Shown here piece by piece: positions 40,479-51,454 of a stretch of 64,000 nt of DNA. Numbering within the stretch: the first letter of the stretch is position 1; each line of letters opens with the position of its first letter. The DNA is taken from positions 55,469,295 through 55,533,294 of the forward strand of contig OZ022339.1 in NCBI GenBank assembly GCA_963989245.1, given 5' to 3'. The notes under the pieces were generated by a model. The model was not told the origin of the DNA. It saw only the letters and a list, made by a program, of their open reading frames with translations, and did no database searches. The position numbers and the translations under genes are program-made. This DNA is from Nansenia antarctica. Taxonomy: Eukaryota > Chordata > Actinopteri > Argentiniformes > Microstomatidae.

Positions 40479-43252
40479 TTTGAAAATGGTTGAATGTTAC
40501 AATGTACACAGTATGGAGGGAACACCCTTAAACATTACCGGCACAGGATCTTTGATTTTCAAATATACACCCTCACATAGAACACCAGGACAAGCATATA
40601 CAAATAATCAGCTTTATTACAAATTCATAGTAAACATTGAATTTAAGATTCACCCTTCCACCCTACTACCCCCTGTACAATCACTACCCCTTCCCTGGAC
40701 TTAACAATGTGGGTAATGGGGAGCCCCTACAGGAGGGTTAGCAATCAGGCCATAAGAATAGTGAACAGGGGGAAACCCACACTACACTTAGGTGACATGG
40801 GAATGGCACTGCAAATACAAAGAGGGAACACTACTCTGGTAATGTCGATATAACACTGCAAGTACAAGAGATGGAGCACTACACTCTGGTGATATTAATA
40901 TGGCATTGCAAAGGGGAAGGGCACTCCATCTAAAACCAATAGGGCACTGCACTGCACACGTGAGACACTCCCACTATCCCCACTCAAGGCACTACCCTTC
41001 ACTTCCCACCCTTCTACAGGGACCTATGAAGTATTGGACTAGGTGGGATGTTGGGGGGGAAGACACACAGGACAGGACAACATGGATTAGGGGTGGGGTA
41101 GGCTCTCACTCTCAGCGCTACCCCACAAAAAGAGAAATAAAATAAATAAACAAAGAGTCTTTGGTGGTTTATTCACCATAATGTAGTACGGAGTTCAAAG
41201 TACTAGAATACCACATAATATCAAAATCGCCGAAATAGTAAATTTCCATCTATTTTTGCTCTTTGCCACAAACGAACGCCAGCGACATCCGACGGGTTTT
41301 CCCAGGCCGCCACACCTTAACACACATCCAGCCACCATGGCTGACTGCTCTGATTGACAGAAAACATGATTAGAGCCTGGCCTGCCATTTCCGTGTGTCC
41401 CATGTGTGGGAGAGTTCTGTTTCAGTAGGGTAGTCAATCCTGACAGAGATAAAGAGGAGGAGATCCCGGGCATACTCCATTAGCACCTCATTCTCCCATG
41501 AGAACATTACATTTCACTGTACATTTCAACTGACTGGCGCATTTTGGTAAGCTTTGCAACAGCAATATATTTTATTCTAACATAAATGAGTGATTAATAA
41601 AGATCTGTATTTTTAAATATGTTATGTTGGCTCTAAATGCTTGAGCTCCCATCCATAATGCTAATGTTTATATAAGCCGGAAGATGCTTATACAGTCTAG
41701 TTGTTGATGAATGATTTAACAATCTTGTTTAATTGGATTTTACATGCATTTCACAGATCTGTCTGGTTAATATCCATACAGGTATTGGTTTGTTCAAATT
41801 GCAATTCACTTTGCACTAAATGTTTGTACATTAAAAAGGTGAGAGTTAATCTATCAACTAAAAATCCAAAAGATTATACAACAAAGATAACGTGTTACTG
41901 TATTTGTCTCCATACACAGAATGATTCCTCTTTTGTTGCATTGCACCTGTTTTCTATTCGCCTTAAGATTATTATAATTACCTGAAGTGGATGTTATGGA
42001 ATTCACTCTCAATTAAAAGCTATAGAAGGCTTTAACAATGTATTGTACTATAGGAAGTACTGTACTGTGTTTAATACTTTAAACAAGGTACTGTAGTAAA
42101 ACAAAGCATGCTCCTCCTTAACCAAAGATTGTATTCACTCCTTTAGCTTGGGCCCTAATTTTAGATGAGAGTCAAACATCTCCAGTGTCTCCAGCGAAGG
42201 TCGTGTGTGTGTTTGTGTATATTTTTAGGTGCGCCTGTGTGTGTGAGAGACCATGTACTGTACCAGCTGTATAGGATTAGTCTCTTGGAAAGCAGTCAAA
42301 CGTTATAAGGCAATTAGGTGTGGTATGTGGAATGCAATTGAATCCCAGACATAATATGTATCAATTGATATTGAGGTGTCTTTCTAGGGTTTTGAGAGAT
42401 CCAAGCTTTTATACTTAATTTGTTTTAATACATGAACAAAGAACAGACAGGTCATCATGGGTATCGCATTCTTACTTATGTCCTCAATAGTTTGCTTTGT
42501 GTTACAGGCTACTTTGTCCATACGTTGTCCATTAGTCCTAATAGGTTCAGGGAATATCTCCAGTCCTTATCACTCTCAGTCCATCTTTTGCTCAGAGGAG
42601 ATCAGTAAGGTTGTTGTCTGATGTCAATTGTCTAGCCGGTCCGTACAGAAACCCTGTGCCCCTATCAAATCACTCAGTCTGAGAGATCATTTTTAAGTCA
42701 TCAGTCCATTTCTCATTTGAATGAAGTTAGCAGCTAGCTACTTAATGACTAGCATTTCGTTCATTTCAACCGTCCACATGCAACCGTCCACATGCAACCG
42801 TGTCACAATGTTGTTTGATGACAGTTAAATGCACATTTTCTGAAAACCTGTATTTACAACTATGAGATGGTGTGAAGCTGACCGTCAACTGCCAATGTTA
42901 AGAAAACTTTCATTTTAAACCCATGATAAATAATGAAGCAACTTTGGATGATGACCATCAAATGACAACCACAAACCAACATATCTGCTGTGCAATATTG
43001 CCCCACCATACAGTTTCCTAACATGACCGATAAACAGAGATACTACCAAAAAACAATGAATATGCCCGATGGGGTAAGGTCCTCACTTAAGATTGAGTTA
43101 GTACAGTTATTACTACCCAATACCAAATGGTACTCAGTGATGCTTATTTACATAGGTGGGTAGGTGATTATTCGGTAAGCATTATACAATTATGATATTA
43201 CCAGGTGATTTTGGATTCTTATATTAGTTTTCAAATGGTTTAATTTTGATAG
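40479..43252. other. intergenic, no gene recognised
   Basis: 40600-41110 has repeated GCACTGCAAATACAA-like phrases and may be an unidentified repeat. The rest, to 43252, is anonymous AT-rich sequence. Confidence 0.5.
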
Positions 43253-43395
43253 GAAATCATGAAACTTGATCCCCTACGCGACATATCTTCACCAGAGGCA
43301 ACCAGGAGCTACACCTTCATTAGCACTGAGGGGAAGCTCTGTGTGGCATGGAGACGATATGATGGGACTCTGTATTGCACCACAGAGCCCGAAGA
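43253..43395 (+). CDS. asb2: putative 5' exon of asb2 copy 2
   Basis: Acceptor-like TTTTGATAG precedes 43253 and the donor GTGAGT follows 43395. The frame is open throughout (EIMKLDPLRDISSPEATRSY, then TFISTEGKLCVAWRRYDGTL, YCTTEPE) with coding-like composition. Its last two bases (GA) join the first base of the exon at 45885 to give GAG and keep the ankyrin frame. An ATG at 43259 could be the start. I cannot match this peptide to mammalian ASB2, so the call rests on splice sites and phase. Confidence 0.5.
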
Positions 43396-44600
43396 GTGAG
43401 TATATCCTCAGCCTATAGTATGCCTTGCCGCTACATCTTAAAGAAATAAAGCAATAAACTGACCAAGCTCTCAAGTAGTTATCTTTCATAGATCAAGGAT
43501 TCTTTACATACTGTGTTTGTTGTAGTCAAAAGCACTGTATCCCTGTGCTTAAAGGTAGCATGTACATCTGGACAAAAAACATATTTTAAATAGTTTCAAA
43601 TATAAACTTTTGCTTGATTTAATTGGTCAGGCACAATGGAACCAATGGAATAGTCCTATAAGTGGCAATGCTGCTTGCCAGGAAAGCTAAATATTTGAAA
43701 CAATTCCAAATACAGTGTAAGTAATGGGACAATAACACATGTTTATTCTTTTGGATGTATACTCCAAAAGTTGGAAGTTAAAAGGAGAGATTCTCTGTAA
43801 AGTTTTGAGTTGGATGAGCAGACCCAGGTGTGGTGCATATAATGAGGCAGACGAATGTCTGTCTGAAAGGGATGCAAATCCCAGCAATAGAGTGTGGCGC
43901 AGGAGGTAGAGCCGCCGTCTAATGATCGCAAGGTTGGCAGATCGGCGGTTCGAGCCCTGGCTGGCCACATGTCGAAGTGTCCTTGGGCAAGACACTGAAC
44001 CGGCGCCTTGCATGGTAGCTTGCCGCCATTGGTGTGTGAATGGGTGAATGAGAGGCCGTTGTTAAGCGCTTTGGATAAAGGCGCTATATAAGTGCAGTCC
44101 ATTTAACATGAGGTCCAAGGAGGTTTCAGTGAAAGTCAAGGAAGCTGAAAACTCCTAAACATAGCCAAAACCTTAGGATTGACAAAATCAACAGTTTGGA
44201 ATGTCATTAAAAGGAGAAAAAAAGCATGAGCATGAGCTCAGCAATTGCAAACGGGCTGGTAGGCCAAGGTAGACTTCTACAGTGGATAACCAAGGAATGC
44301 TGATCATAATTACAGTTTTTCCCAATTGCTAAAACACAAAAGCCAATTCTCTAAACCAAATGACCAGTTCTCTAAACACATTTAATAAAACTAGCTCCCA
44401 TTTGCCAAAACCATAAACACATTTCACATGAAGACACAATTCACAAAACACAATCCTCCTTTTCTCATAAGTCTAAACACATGTTGTCTTGCTAAAACAC
44501 AAGTTGCAAAAAACTCTGCTCAAATTCTCAAATTAAAGCTCATGTGATGCAAAATGCTTGCCACAGTCAGCAAAATTTGACACTTGTTGCAAATGATTGT

Positions 44601-44679
<79 letters not shown>

Positions 44680-47600
44680 TATAGTTCCATAAATAAATAA
44701 ATAAACATCACACCCTGAACATTGTTTTCAGTGAGTATTGTTGTGTGTAATGGATCCTCTGTAGTGTTTGCATTGAGATGGGATACAGTACAGTAGTGTA
44801 CATGTTACGGTACATGTTGGAATACAGTACATGTGGGAAAACTAGGGTTAGGGTTAGGTGCTAGAGTGCTAGGGTTAAGGTTAGGGTTAGGATTAGGGGT
44901 AGGGTTAGGGTTAGGGTTAAGGTTAGGGTTAGACATGCCAGCATGTACCAAGTCACCCTAGCACCTAACCCTAACCCTAGTTTTCCCACATGTACCGTAT
45001 TCCCACATGTACCGTAACATACATACTGTATTTTCTGTAGATTTACATATTGTTCATATGAAACACACAAATCTATGAATGCCCAATACTCTACAGTGAT
45101 ATATTCTGAGAACAGATACTGTAAGGTTTCTAAAAATGTGCTTTGGCAGTTGTGGAAAAAAAAGAACATTCTCACACACTGAACATTGTGTTTTCAGTTG
45201 TTTTGTTGTAGTCTGTAATGATGCATATAGTGTTTACATTTTTGCAGGCTTTGAGCAGCTGTTTTGGTGTGAACGTTTGAGTTTTGAAGAGAGAAGGTGT
45301 GGTTTTGCTTATGTAGCTTTAGAAAAGTGTGTTGTGTTTAGAGTTTTGGGAAAATTGAGGTAAGTTTTGTGAAATGTGTTTTAGCAATTGAGAAAAACTG
45401 TAAGAAACCCCCCCAAACAATTATCCCACAGATCAAGAATACTCTCCAGGAGGTAGGTGTGAATTTGTCAGGATTTGTTCAAGACTTACAGCATACCACA
45501 CCTCATCTGTGAAAGGGGGGTTATGGTTTGGGCTTGTATAGCAGCCACTAGAAGTGGCTAACTTGTCTTAATTGATGATGTAGGTGCAATTTGGACGTTA
45601 TATTAATATGTCACATTACGTATGGTGCCCTGAAATAGGGGGACTATGTATAAAGTATGTTGTCATTTGTAATTGGTGAAACCAATATGTAAACAAATAC
45701 CATCAAATAAAAGCTGTTACTTTGAATCACTTCTTTAACCTAAAATAAAATGCTTAACTGTTCCATTACTTATACAGGATACTGTATATCCTAGATCTGA
45801 AATAGTCATTATTATAATGACTGGCATACATAAATACCGGAATATTTAAAATAAAACATCCATATTTCCATCCCTACTCCAAAGGCTTGTCAATCCAGTG
45901 GTTAAATACATTAAAGAAGGTGCTGTCATTGCCCTGAGGGTGATGGTGAAGAATGGTAGTATTATGACAGAGAGGAACTTGCTGGGATGGTTGCCTCTGC
46001 ATGAAGCTGCAGCCCATGGGAAGAAAGAATGCCTTGATATCTTATTAACAGGTGAGCATCTTATCTATCTCCATGGTTTTGTTTGGAAGCCAATCTGTAA
46101 GGTATCACAACCATATGAAACATCAATACTATTTTTGGAAACCCTATTGCATCTAACCCACAGAATATTTTTTTTTGTCACATACAGTGGGGGAAATAAG
46201 TATTTGAGCCGATTTTGTAAGTTTACCCATTGACAAAGAAATGAATGGCCTATTATTTTAATAGTAGTTTTACTTTAACAGTGAGAGACAGAATATATAT
46301 ATTTTTTAAAATCCTGAAAAAACACATTATATAAAAGTTATAAATTGATTTGCATTTGATCGAGGGAAATAAGTATTTGATCCCGTAGCAAAACATGAGT
46401 TAGTACTTGGTGGAGAAACCCTTGTTGGCAAGCACAGAGATCAGATGTTTATGGTAGTTGGTCACCAGGTTTGTGCACATCTCAGGAGGGTATAAAAGAC
46501 ACCTGTCCATAGACTCAATCAATCAGATTCCAACCTCTCCATCATGGGCAAGACCAAAGAGCATCAGGGACAAGATTGTAGACCTGCACAAGGCTGGAAT
46601 GGGCTACAAGACCATCGGCAAGCAGCTTGGTGAGAAGGAGACAACGGTTGGTGCGATTATTTGAAAATGGAAGAAAGACAAAATAACCATCAATTGCTCT
46701 TGGTCTGGGGCTCCATGCAAGATCTCGCCTCGTGGGGCATCGATGATCATGAGAAAGGTGAGGGTTCAGCCCAGAACTACACGGGAAAAGCTTGTCAATG
46801 ATCTCAAGGCAGCTGGGACCACAGTCACCAAGAAAACCATTGGTAACACACTACGCTGTAATGGATTGAGATCCTGCAGTGCCCGCAAGGTCCCCTTGCT
46901 TAAGAAGGCACATGTACAGGCCTGTCTGAAGTTTGCCAATGAACACCTGAATGATTCAGAGAAGGCTTGGTAGAACATGATGTGGTCAGATGAGACCAAA
47001 ATCGAGCTCTTTGGCATCAACTCGACTCGTTGTGTTTGGAGGGAGAGAAATGCTGACTATGACCCCAAGAACACCATCCCCACTGTCAAGCACGAAGATG
47101 GAAACATTATGCTTTGGGGCTGTTTCTCTGCTAAGGGTACAGGACAACTTCACTGTATCGAGGGGACGATGGACGGGGCCATGTATTGTGAAATCTTGGG
47201 CAAGAGCCTCTTTCCCTCAGCCAGGACACGGATCATGGATGGGTCTTCCAGCACGACAATGACCCAAAACATATGGCCAATGCAACAAAGGAGTGGCTGA
47301 AGAAGAAGCACATTAAGGTCATGGAGTGGCCTAGCCAGTCTCCCGACCGTAATCGTATATAAAATCTGTGGAGGGAGCGCCTCAGAGTGACAGCCTCAGA
47401 ACCTTAAGAATTTGGAGAGGATCTGAAAAGAGGAGAGGACCAAAATCCCTCCTGAGATGTGTGCAAACCTGAAGACCAACTACAACATTATATAATGTGT
47501 TTTTTTAGATTTTTTTTTTCTGTCTCTCACTGTTAAAATAAACCTACCATTAAAATGATAGACCGTTCATTTCTTTGTCAGTGGGCAAACTTCCAAAATC

Positions 47601-50600
47601 GTCAGGGGATCAAATACTTATTTCCCCCACTGTACCCACCTGCTGATCCAGATTCTTCATGATTTCAGCCTATCCTGAGCTGATTGATAGACGCATGTTG
47701 AAGGACCAGACTCCTCTCTTCCTAGCAGTGGTGGTTGACCATGTGGCCAGTGTGCGTTGCCTGCTTGAGAGGGGAGCTAACCCAGATATTGCTGATAAGA
47801 ACTGGGAAACCCCCCTTTATAAGGGTAATGTAAATATATAGAGAACCTTACACACAACAGTTGAAAGTGTGAGTCATCTTCCTCAGCTAGCGGTTCAATA
47901 ACTATCGTTCAGAAGGCATCATATGATGATTGCATTACATTAATCAACATTTATTTGTCTTTCTCTGAATTCCCCCCCCCCCCCCCCCCTCTTTCTCTCA
48001 CTCACAAACCCAATATTTCTAAAAGCTTGCGAAGGAGAGAATGCTGAGATGGTGTCCATGCTTCTGGGCTTTGGGGCGGGTGTTAACAAACAATGTATAC
48101 AGGGCTGGACGGCCCTCCACGAGGCTGTTTGTCGGAATCATCAGGAGATCTGTGAGATGCTGGTGAAGGCTGGGGCCAAGCTAAGCCCAGTCAACATCTA
48201 TGGTATCACACCACTCTTTGTGGCAGCCCAGAATGGACATGTCAAAGTATTGAACTTTCTCATTAACAATGGTAATCACTCTTCTGGTACGGGTTTTGGA
48301 AAAATATTGATTAGGACATATTATTTATATTAACTAAATATTTTCAGCATATTGCAGCATGAATTGATATCAGCAGTTTGAATTGATATCATGCAAGACA
48401 ATGTGGTTGCAACTCTCAAACATAATGCTACTTAAGTCTTGAAATCCAGATACTAGCAAATGTCCTTTTAATAATTGCTTGCATGAAATCTATGTGGGCT
48501 CTTTGTTTGTCACAGGTGCAAAGATAAACAGCCAGGCAAGTGATGGGGCCACACCTCTCTATGAAAACTGTAAGAATGGTCATGAGGAGATTGTGGAGCT
48601 CCTGCTGTCTCAAAAAGCTGATTCCAACAAACCAACCAAAACTGGACTAATGCCCATTAATATTGCTGCTCAACATGGACATAATAAGTGAGCAGAAGTA
48701 TAATTGACTAGCTCCTGTCATTTTGAAGATTAATTGAGCTGGGTCTAATTGGCAACTATTCATTGGGATGCGAAAAATTATTTGGTGGAATTATAGATGT
48801 CCAGTCCCTTCTTTATTATTACACTTTACCCATCCACTGTTACGAATCTTAATGTATTTTAATCCTTTATCCAGACATACAGAGGCTGACTGGGCCTCTC
48901 CCCAAAACTGTTGTCCACTTTGCCCATTTTTCTCTCCCATCTAGGATAGTGTCCATGTTGATCCCAGTCTCCAGCAAGTCCAGGGTGTGGTGCAGTGGCA
49001 TCAGTCCCCTTCACTTGGCCGCTGAACACGACAACGACGACACTCTGGAAGTCCTGATCCAGGGCCACTATGATGTCAATGCCAGGCTGTCCGAGGAGTG
49101 CTCCGCCAGGTACCAGGACCGACGTACCACGGCCCTCTACTTCGCTGTTACCAATGGCAATGTTAACGCAGCCGCCATGCTTCTGGAGGCCGGGGCCGAT
49201 CCGAACCTGGATACCTTCAACCCTTTACTGGTTGCTGTGAGGCAGGGCTGTGTCCGGATGGTGTGCTTGCTGGTGGAGCATGGGGCAGACATCAATGTTA
49301 ACATCCCCACTCAACCCACGTCTTTCCCTGCCCCAATCATGTTTTGTATGAAGTACCTGGCTCTGCTCAAGTACCTGATGGACAATGGCTGCGATGCCAC
49401 TTTGTGTTTCAGGTGTGAGTATGGCACTAAGCCACATCCACCAATGAGGACTATATACAAGGATGACCTGGGTCTTAGCTATGAGGAGCCTGGTGTGCAG
49501 GTAGGTGACATCAGTAGATCATCTGAGGAGATGATACCTATGCATTTTCTTAAATTATAAGTTGGTAAAGTTATACATGCTATTTGCTTAAAACAATTAT
49601 CACTTTCAGTGTATTGTCACCTCTCTGTGTTTTCATGTTAATGTGATGTTGAAAGATTCACAAATCCTCTGTGTTTTTCTTAGACATAAGGGGGTGTTCT
49701 CACTAGAACATTTGCTTCACTTGAAACAGAGTTTAGGATAAAGTTCGCTTTGCTCTGCGTCGTTTGGAGCGGTGAGAACACACATTCGAAGTAACCCTCG
49801 GAGCAAATACCCGTCGGATGCTCCGCTTGAAAAGGGTAGTTTCGCTTCGGTTAGAAACGACGCATCCATCACTTTGCTTCGCTTCGCTTTTGGTGAGAAC
49901 GCTGCTCGAGGCAGTCCATAGGAAAACAACAGTGTGTTGATCTGTATAAAAACGGGACAACGGGCAATTCAACATTTTTATGACCAATCAACTACCACGT
50001 CTGTTGCTTCGATTGCGTATGTTACTTCGTTTACATGAAGAGCTGTGAGAACGCAAATCAGAGAAATAATTAATGCAAACTCGAACTCATCCACTTGCTC
50101 CGGGTCTCGATTCGGACTTTCATGTGAGAACATGACCTTAGTCTCTCTTTTTTGCTGTCAGTTCTGTGAGATCATCTCCAGTCCCTCGATACGGCCGGGA
50201 GCAGGACCCATCATCAATGTACTCCTAGACTACGTGGGTAACGTGCAGCTGTGCTCCAGATTGACTGAACATCTGGACAGCTACAAAGAGTGGGCCTGTA
50301 TCAAAGAGAAATCCAGTGAGTAGGTTTTTACCTGCACCCAATTTTCTAGGCCCCATTTTGTATCATACCAATGTCAGAGGAGACCATATGTGACACGATC
50401 TGGTGAAAGGGGGAACAAGTCGGCAACCAAACAAAATGTTCAGACTTTTATTTTGAAACACAGAAATACATTTCAACGTTGTTGAAAATCACAAAACACA
50501 CTCGCTATTCAAGCCAAAATATTGCTATGCAATGGATTCGGTGAGTAATCCCCACTGCTAAGTAGTTAACGATAACACTACTTTACATTCTTAGCAGGCT

Positions 50601-51056
50601 CACAAAACAAACTGTTAGTTGATTAGCGAGTGTGTCATTGATTTTCAACAACGCTGAAATGTACAAACATTAAATCGGCTGCCGACTTGTTCCTCCTTTC
50701 ACAAGACCATGTATGTCACATATTACTACCAATACTTCAACATTCCCAATCTGACACTACTGCGATTTTCTTTTTGTCCGTTACATCACTTGTAGTTCAG
50801 ATTTGGTGATGTTACACAATGTTGGTAATCGAACAGAAACATGCCTCTCTCATGTCAGATCAAACCTCAGTACATTACTCAGTACTCAAATCCCAGAACA
50901 TTAGGTTTGTTGTTTGCTTTTGCAGTTCCCCCACGGAGCCTGATGCAACTGTGCAGGCTGAAGTTAAGACAGCAGGTTGGAGCCAACAGACTGAGGCTCA
51001 TTGAAACCCTGCCTCTTCCAGGAAGACTAATCAACTTCCTCAACCATGATGAATGA
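43253..51056 (+). CDS. asb2: asb2-like gene, copy 2
   Basis: Tandem paralog of copy 1 on the same strand. Clear exons are 45885-46051, 47669-47824, 48026-48271, 48516-48687, 48945-49500, 50162-50315 and 50926-51056, with a putative 5' exon at 43253-43395. All junctions are GT-AG and keep frame. The product has about a dozen ankyrin repeats followed by a SOCS box with BC box SLMQLCRLKL and Cul5 box LPLPGRL, the arrangement of a Cullin-5 ligase substrate receptor. Several exons match copy 1 in length. The stop is TGA at 51054-51056; an AATAAA at about 51449 is a plausible polyadenylation signal. No inactivating change is seen. The 5' limit is uncertain. Confidence 0.88.
43891..44105 (+). mobile_element. 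tRNA-derived SINE
   Basis: The head GTGGCGCAGGAGGTAGAGCC resembles an A box and GGCGGTTCGAGCCC a B box. The body is CTTGGGCAAGACACTGAACC and the tail GCGCTTTGGATAAAGGCGCT. Same family as 39292-39546. Confidence 0.85.
44600..44678. repeat. (TG)n microsatellite
   Basis: About 39 units, inside the TA-flanked element. Confidence 0.95.
44826..45000. repeat. telomere-like TTAGGG repeats in an inverted repeat
   Basis: About a dozen TTAGGG-type units (some TTAAGG or TTAGGA) lie at 44843-44932. The segment GTGGGAAAACTAGGGTTAGG is mirrored by CCTAACCCTAGTTTTCCCAC at about 44966-44990. Confidence 0.85.
45885..46051 (+). CDS. asb2: asb2 copy 2, first clear ankyrin exon
   Basis: The acceptor CTCCAAAG precedes it. 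It encodes LVNPVVKYIKEGAVIALRVM and LLGWLPLHEAAAHGKKECL, aligning with the mammalian ASB2 segment DPLIKAIKDG...GWLPLHEAAYYGQ. The donor is GTGAGC, phase 1. The GTG at 45898 is internal, not a start. Confidence 0.85.
46185..47632 (+). mobile_element. Tc1-like DNA transposon in the first clear intron of copy 2
   Basis: It begins CAGTGGGGGAAATAAGTATT and ends AATACTTATTTCCCCCACTG, flanked by TA (46183-46184 and 47633-47634). It is 1448 bases long, close to a full Tc1 element, and fills most of the intron between 46051 and 47669. Confidence 0.92.
46544..47490 (+). pseudogene. Tc1-like transposase, inactivated
   Basis: Pieces in three frames give DKIVDLHKAGMGYKTIGKQL, VRVQPRTTREKLVNDLKAAG, KVPLLKKAHVQACLKFANEH, MMWSDETKIELFGI and NIMLWGCFSAKGTGQL. 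WSDETK contains the first catalytic Asp. A frameshift near 46665, a stop at 46971-46973 and a frameshift near 47230 inactivate it. Confidence 0.9.
47669..47824 (+). CDS. asb2: asb2 copy 2, ankyrin exon
   Basis: The acceptor is GATTTCAG and the donor GTAATG, phase 1. It encodes AYPELIDRRMLKDQTPLFLA and GANPDIADKNWETPLYK, matching copy 1 exon 1-153 and the mammalian AYPGTIDQRT...SRETPLYK segment. Confidence 0.9.
48026..48271 (+). CDS. asb2: asb2 copy 2, ankyrin exon
   Basis: The acceptor is CTAAAAG and the donor GTAATC. It encodes ACEGENAEMVSMLLGFGAGV, GWTALHEAVCRNHQEICEML and YGITPLFVAAQNGH. A run of C lies upstream at about 47973-47990, inside the preceding intron. Confidence 0.92.
48516..48687 (+). 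CDS. asb2: asb2 copy 2, ankyrin exon
   Basis: The acceptor is GTCACAG and the donor GTGAGC. It encodes AKINSQASDGATPLYENCKN and GLMPINIAAQHGHN. An Asn replaces the usual Ala after LYE (copy 1 has LYEAAKN). Confidence 0.92.
48945..49500 (+). CDS. asb2: asb2 copy 2, large ankyrin exon
   Basis: The acceptor is CCCATCTAG and the donor GTAGGT, phase 0. It encodes SGISPLHLAAEHDNDDTLEV, TTALYFAVTNGNVNAAAMLL, LDTFNPLLVAVRQGCVRMVC and ALLKYLMDNGCDATLCF. It is 33 bases shorter than its copy 1 counterpart, all in the linker near the 3' end. Confidence 0.92.
49690..50135. mobile_element. possible MITE ending next to an asb2 acceptor
   Basis: GGTGTTCTCACTAGAAC at the left is loosely mirrored by TCATGTGAGAACATGAC at the right. 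The inside repeats GTGAGAAC and TTTGCTTCGCTTCGCTT motifs. The right end lies about 25 bases before the exon at 50162. Confidence 0.4.
50162..50315 (+). CDS. asb2: asb2 copy 2, exon before the SOCS box
   Basis: It encodes FCEIISSPSIRPGAGPIINV, LLDYVGNVQLCSRLTEHLDS and YKEWACIKEKS, then a donor GTGAGT. It is 154 bases, the same length and phases as copy 1 exon 13196-13349. Confidence 0.93.
50386..50723. mobile_element. foldback (long palindrome) MITE in the last intron of copy 2
   Basis: 50386-50512 (ATATGTGACA...GGTGAAAGG...AACAAGTCGGCA...TTGTTGAAAATCA...ACACACTCGCTA) is the reverse complement of 50615-50723. The arms are about 110-125 bases. Confidence 0.8.
50926..51056 (+). CDS. asb2: asb2 copy 2, last exon with SOCS box and stop
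   Basis: The acceptor TTTTGCAG precedes 50926. After the split codon it reads PPRSLMQLCRLKLRQQVGAN, RLRLIETLPLPGRLINFLNH and DE, then TGA. BC and Cul5 boxes are complete. Confidence 0.93.
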
Positions 51057-51448
51057 TCTATAGCACAGTATGAACAGACTGGTGATATTCACTGGAATAT
51101 GATTGTGATATTGAAGATTATTTGCTCTATTAGTTTGTTTGTTTAATATTTCCTGCAGCTAATTGCTAGAAAAACATAATTGATAAACCACTTTTAAGAC
51201 TAAGATGTTTAGAAGAGTAACAACGTTGATCAAACACTATTAACCAAGTGGACAGAAATGTCCTGAGTGGGCACAAATGTTACACCTGATGATGATGTCG
51301 TTACAACATAACCTCCATTACCTAGAGTATGACAGTATTGTGGATTACATTATCTGTGGTATTCTAAAAAATGTTGTCCTAGTGAAGTAAACAATTCTAT
51401 AATTAGAATAATCAAAGGAGTGGAGTGAATTAATGTCAATATGCAAAA

Positions 51449-51454
51449 ATAAAA
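51449..51454 (+). promoter_or_regulatory. candidate polyadenylation signal of asb2 copy 2
   Basis: AATAAA about 390 bases after the stop codon. It is the first canonical signal I noticed downstream. Confidence 0.5.

Larger units (their letters stand above)
44313..45400. mobile_element. TA-flanked DNA transposon with CAGT ends
   Basis: It starts CAGTTTTTCCCAATTGCTAA and ends TTAGCAATTGAGAAAAACTG, with TA at both sides (44311-44312 and 45401-45402). This fits a Tc1/mariner-group (Tigger- or Tc2-like) non-autonomous element. The interior holds a (TG)n tract and a telomere-like palindrome. Confidence 0.85.
44106..45713 (+). mobile_element. Tc1-like relic interrupted by a TA-flanked element
   Basis: Flanks of the element at 44313-45400 read as decayed Tc1 transposase: AGCAATTGCAAACGGGCTGG before, and AAGAATACTCTCCAGGAGGT after (in frame IKNTLQEVGV). 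Several stops are present. Confidence 0.55.
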
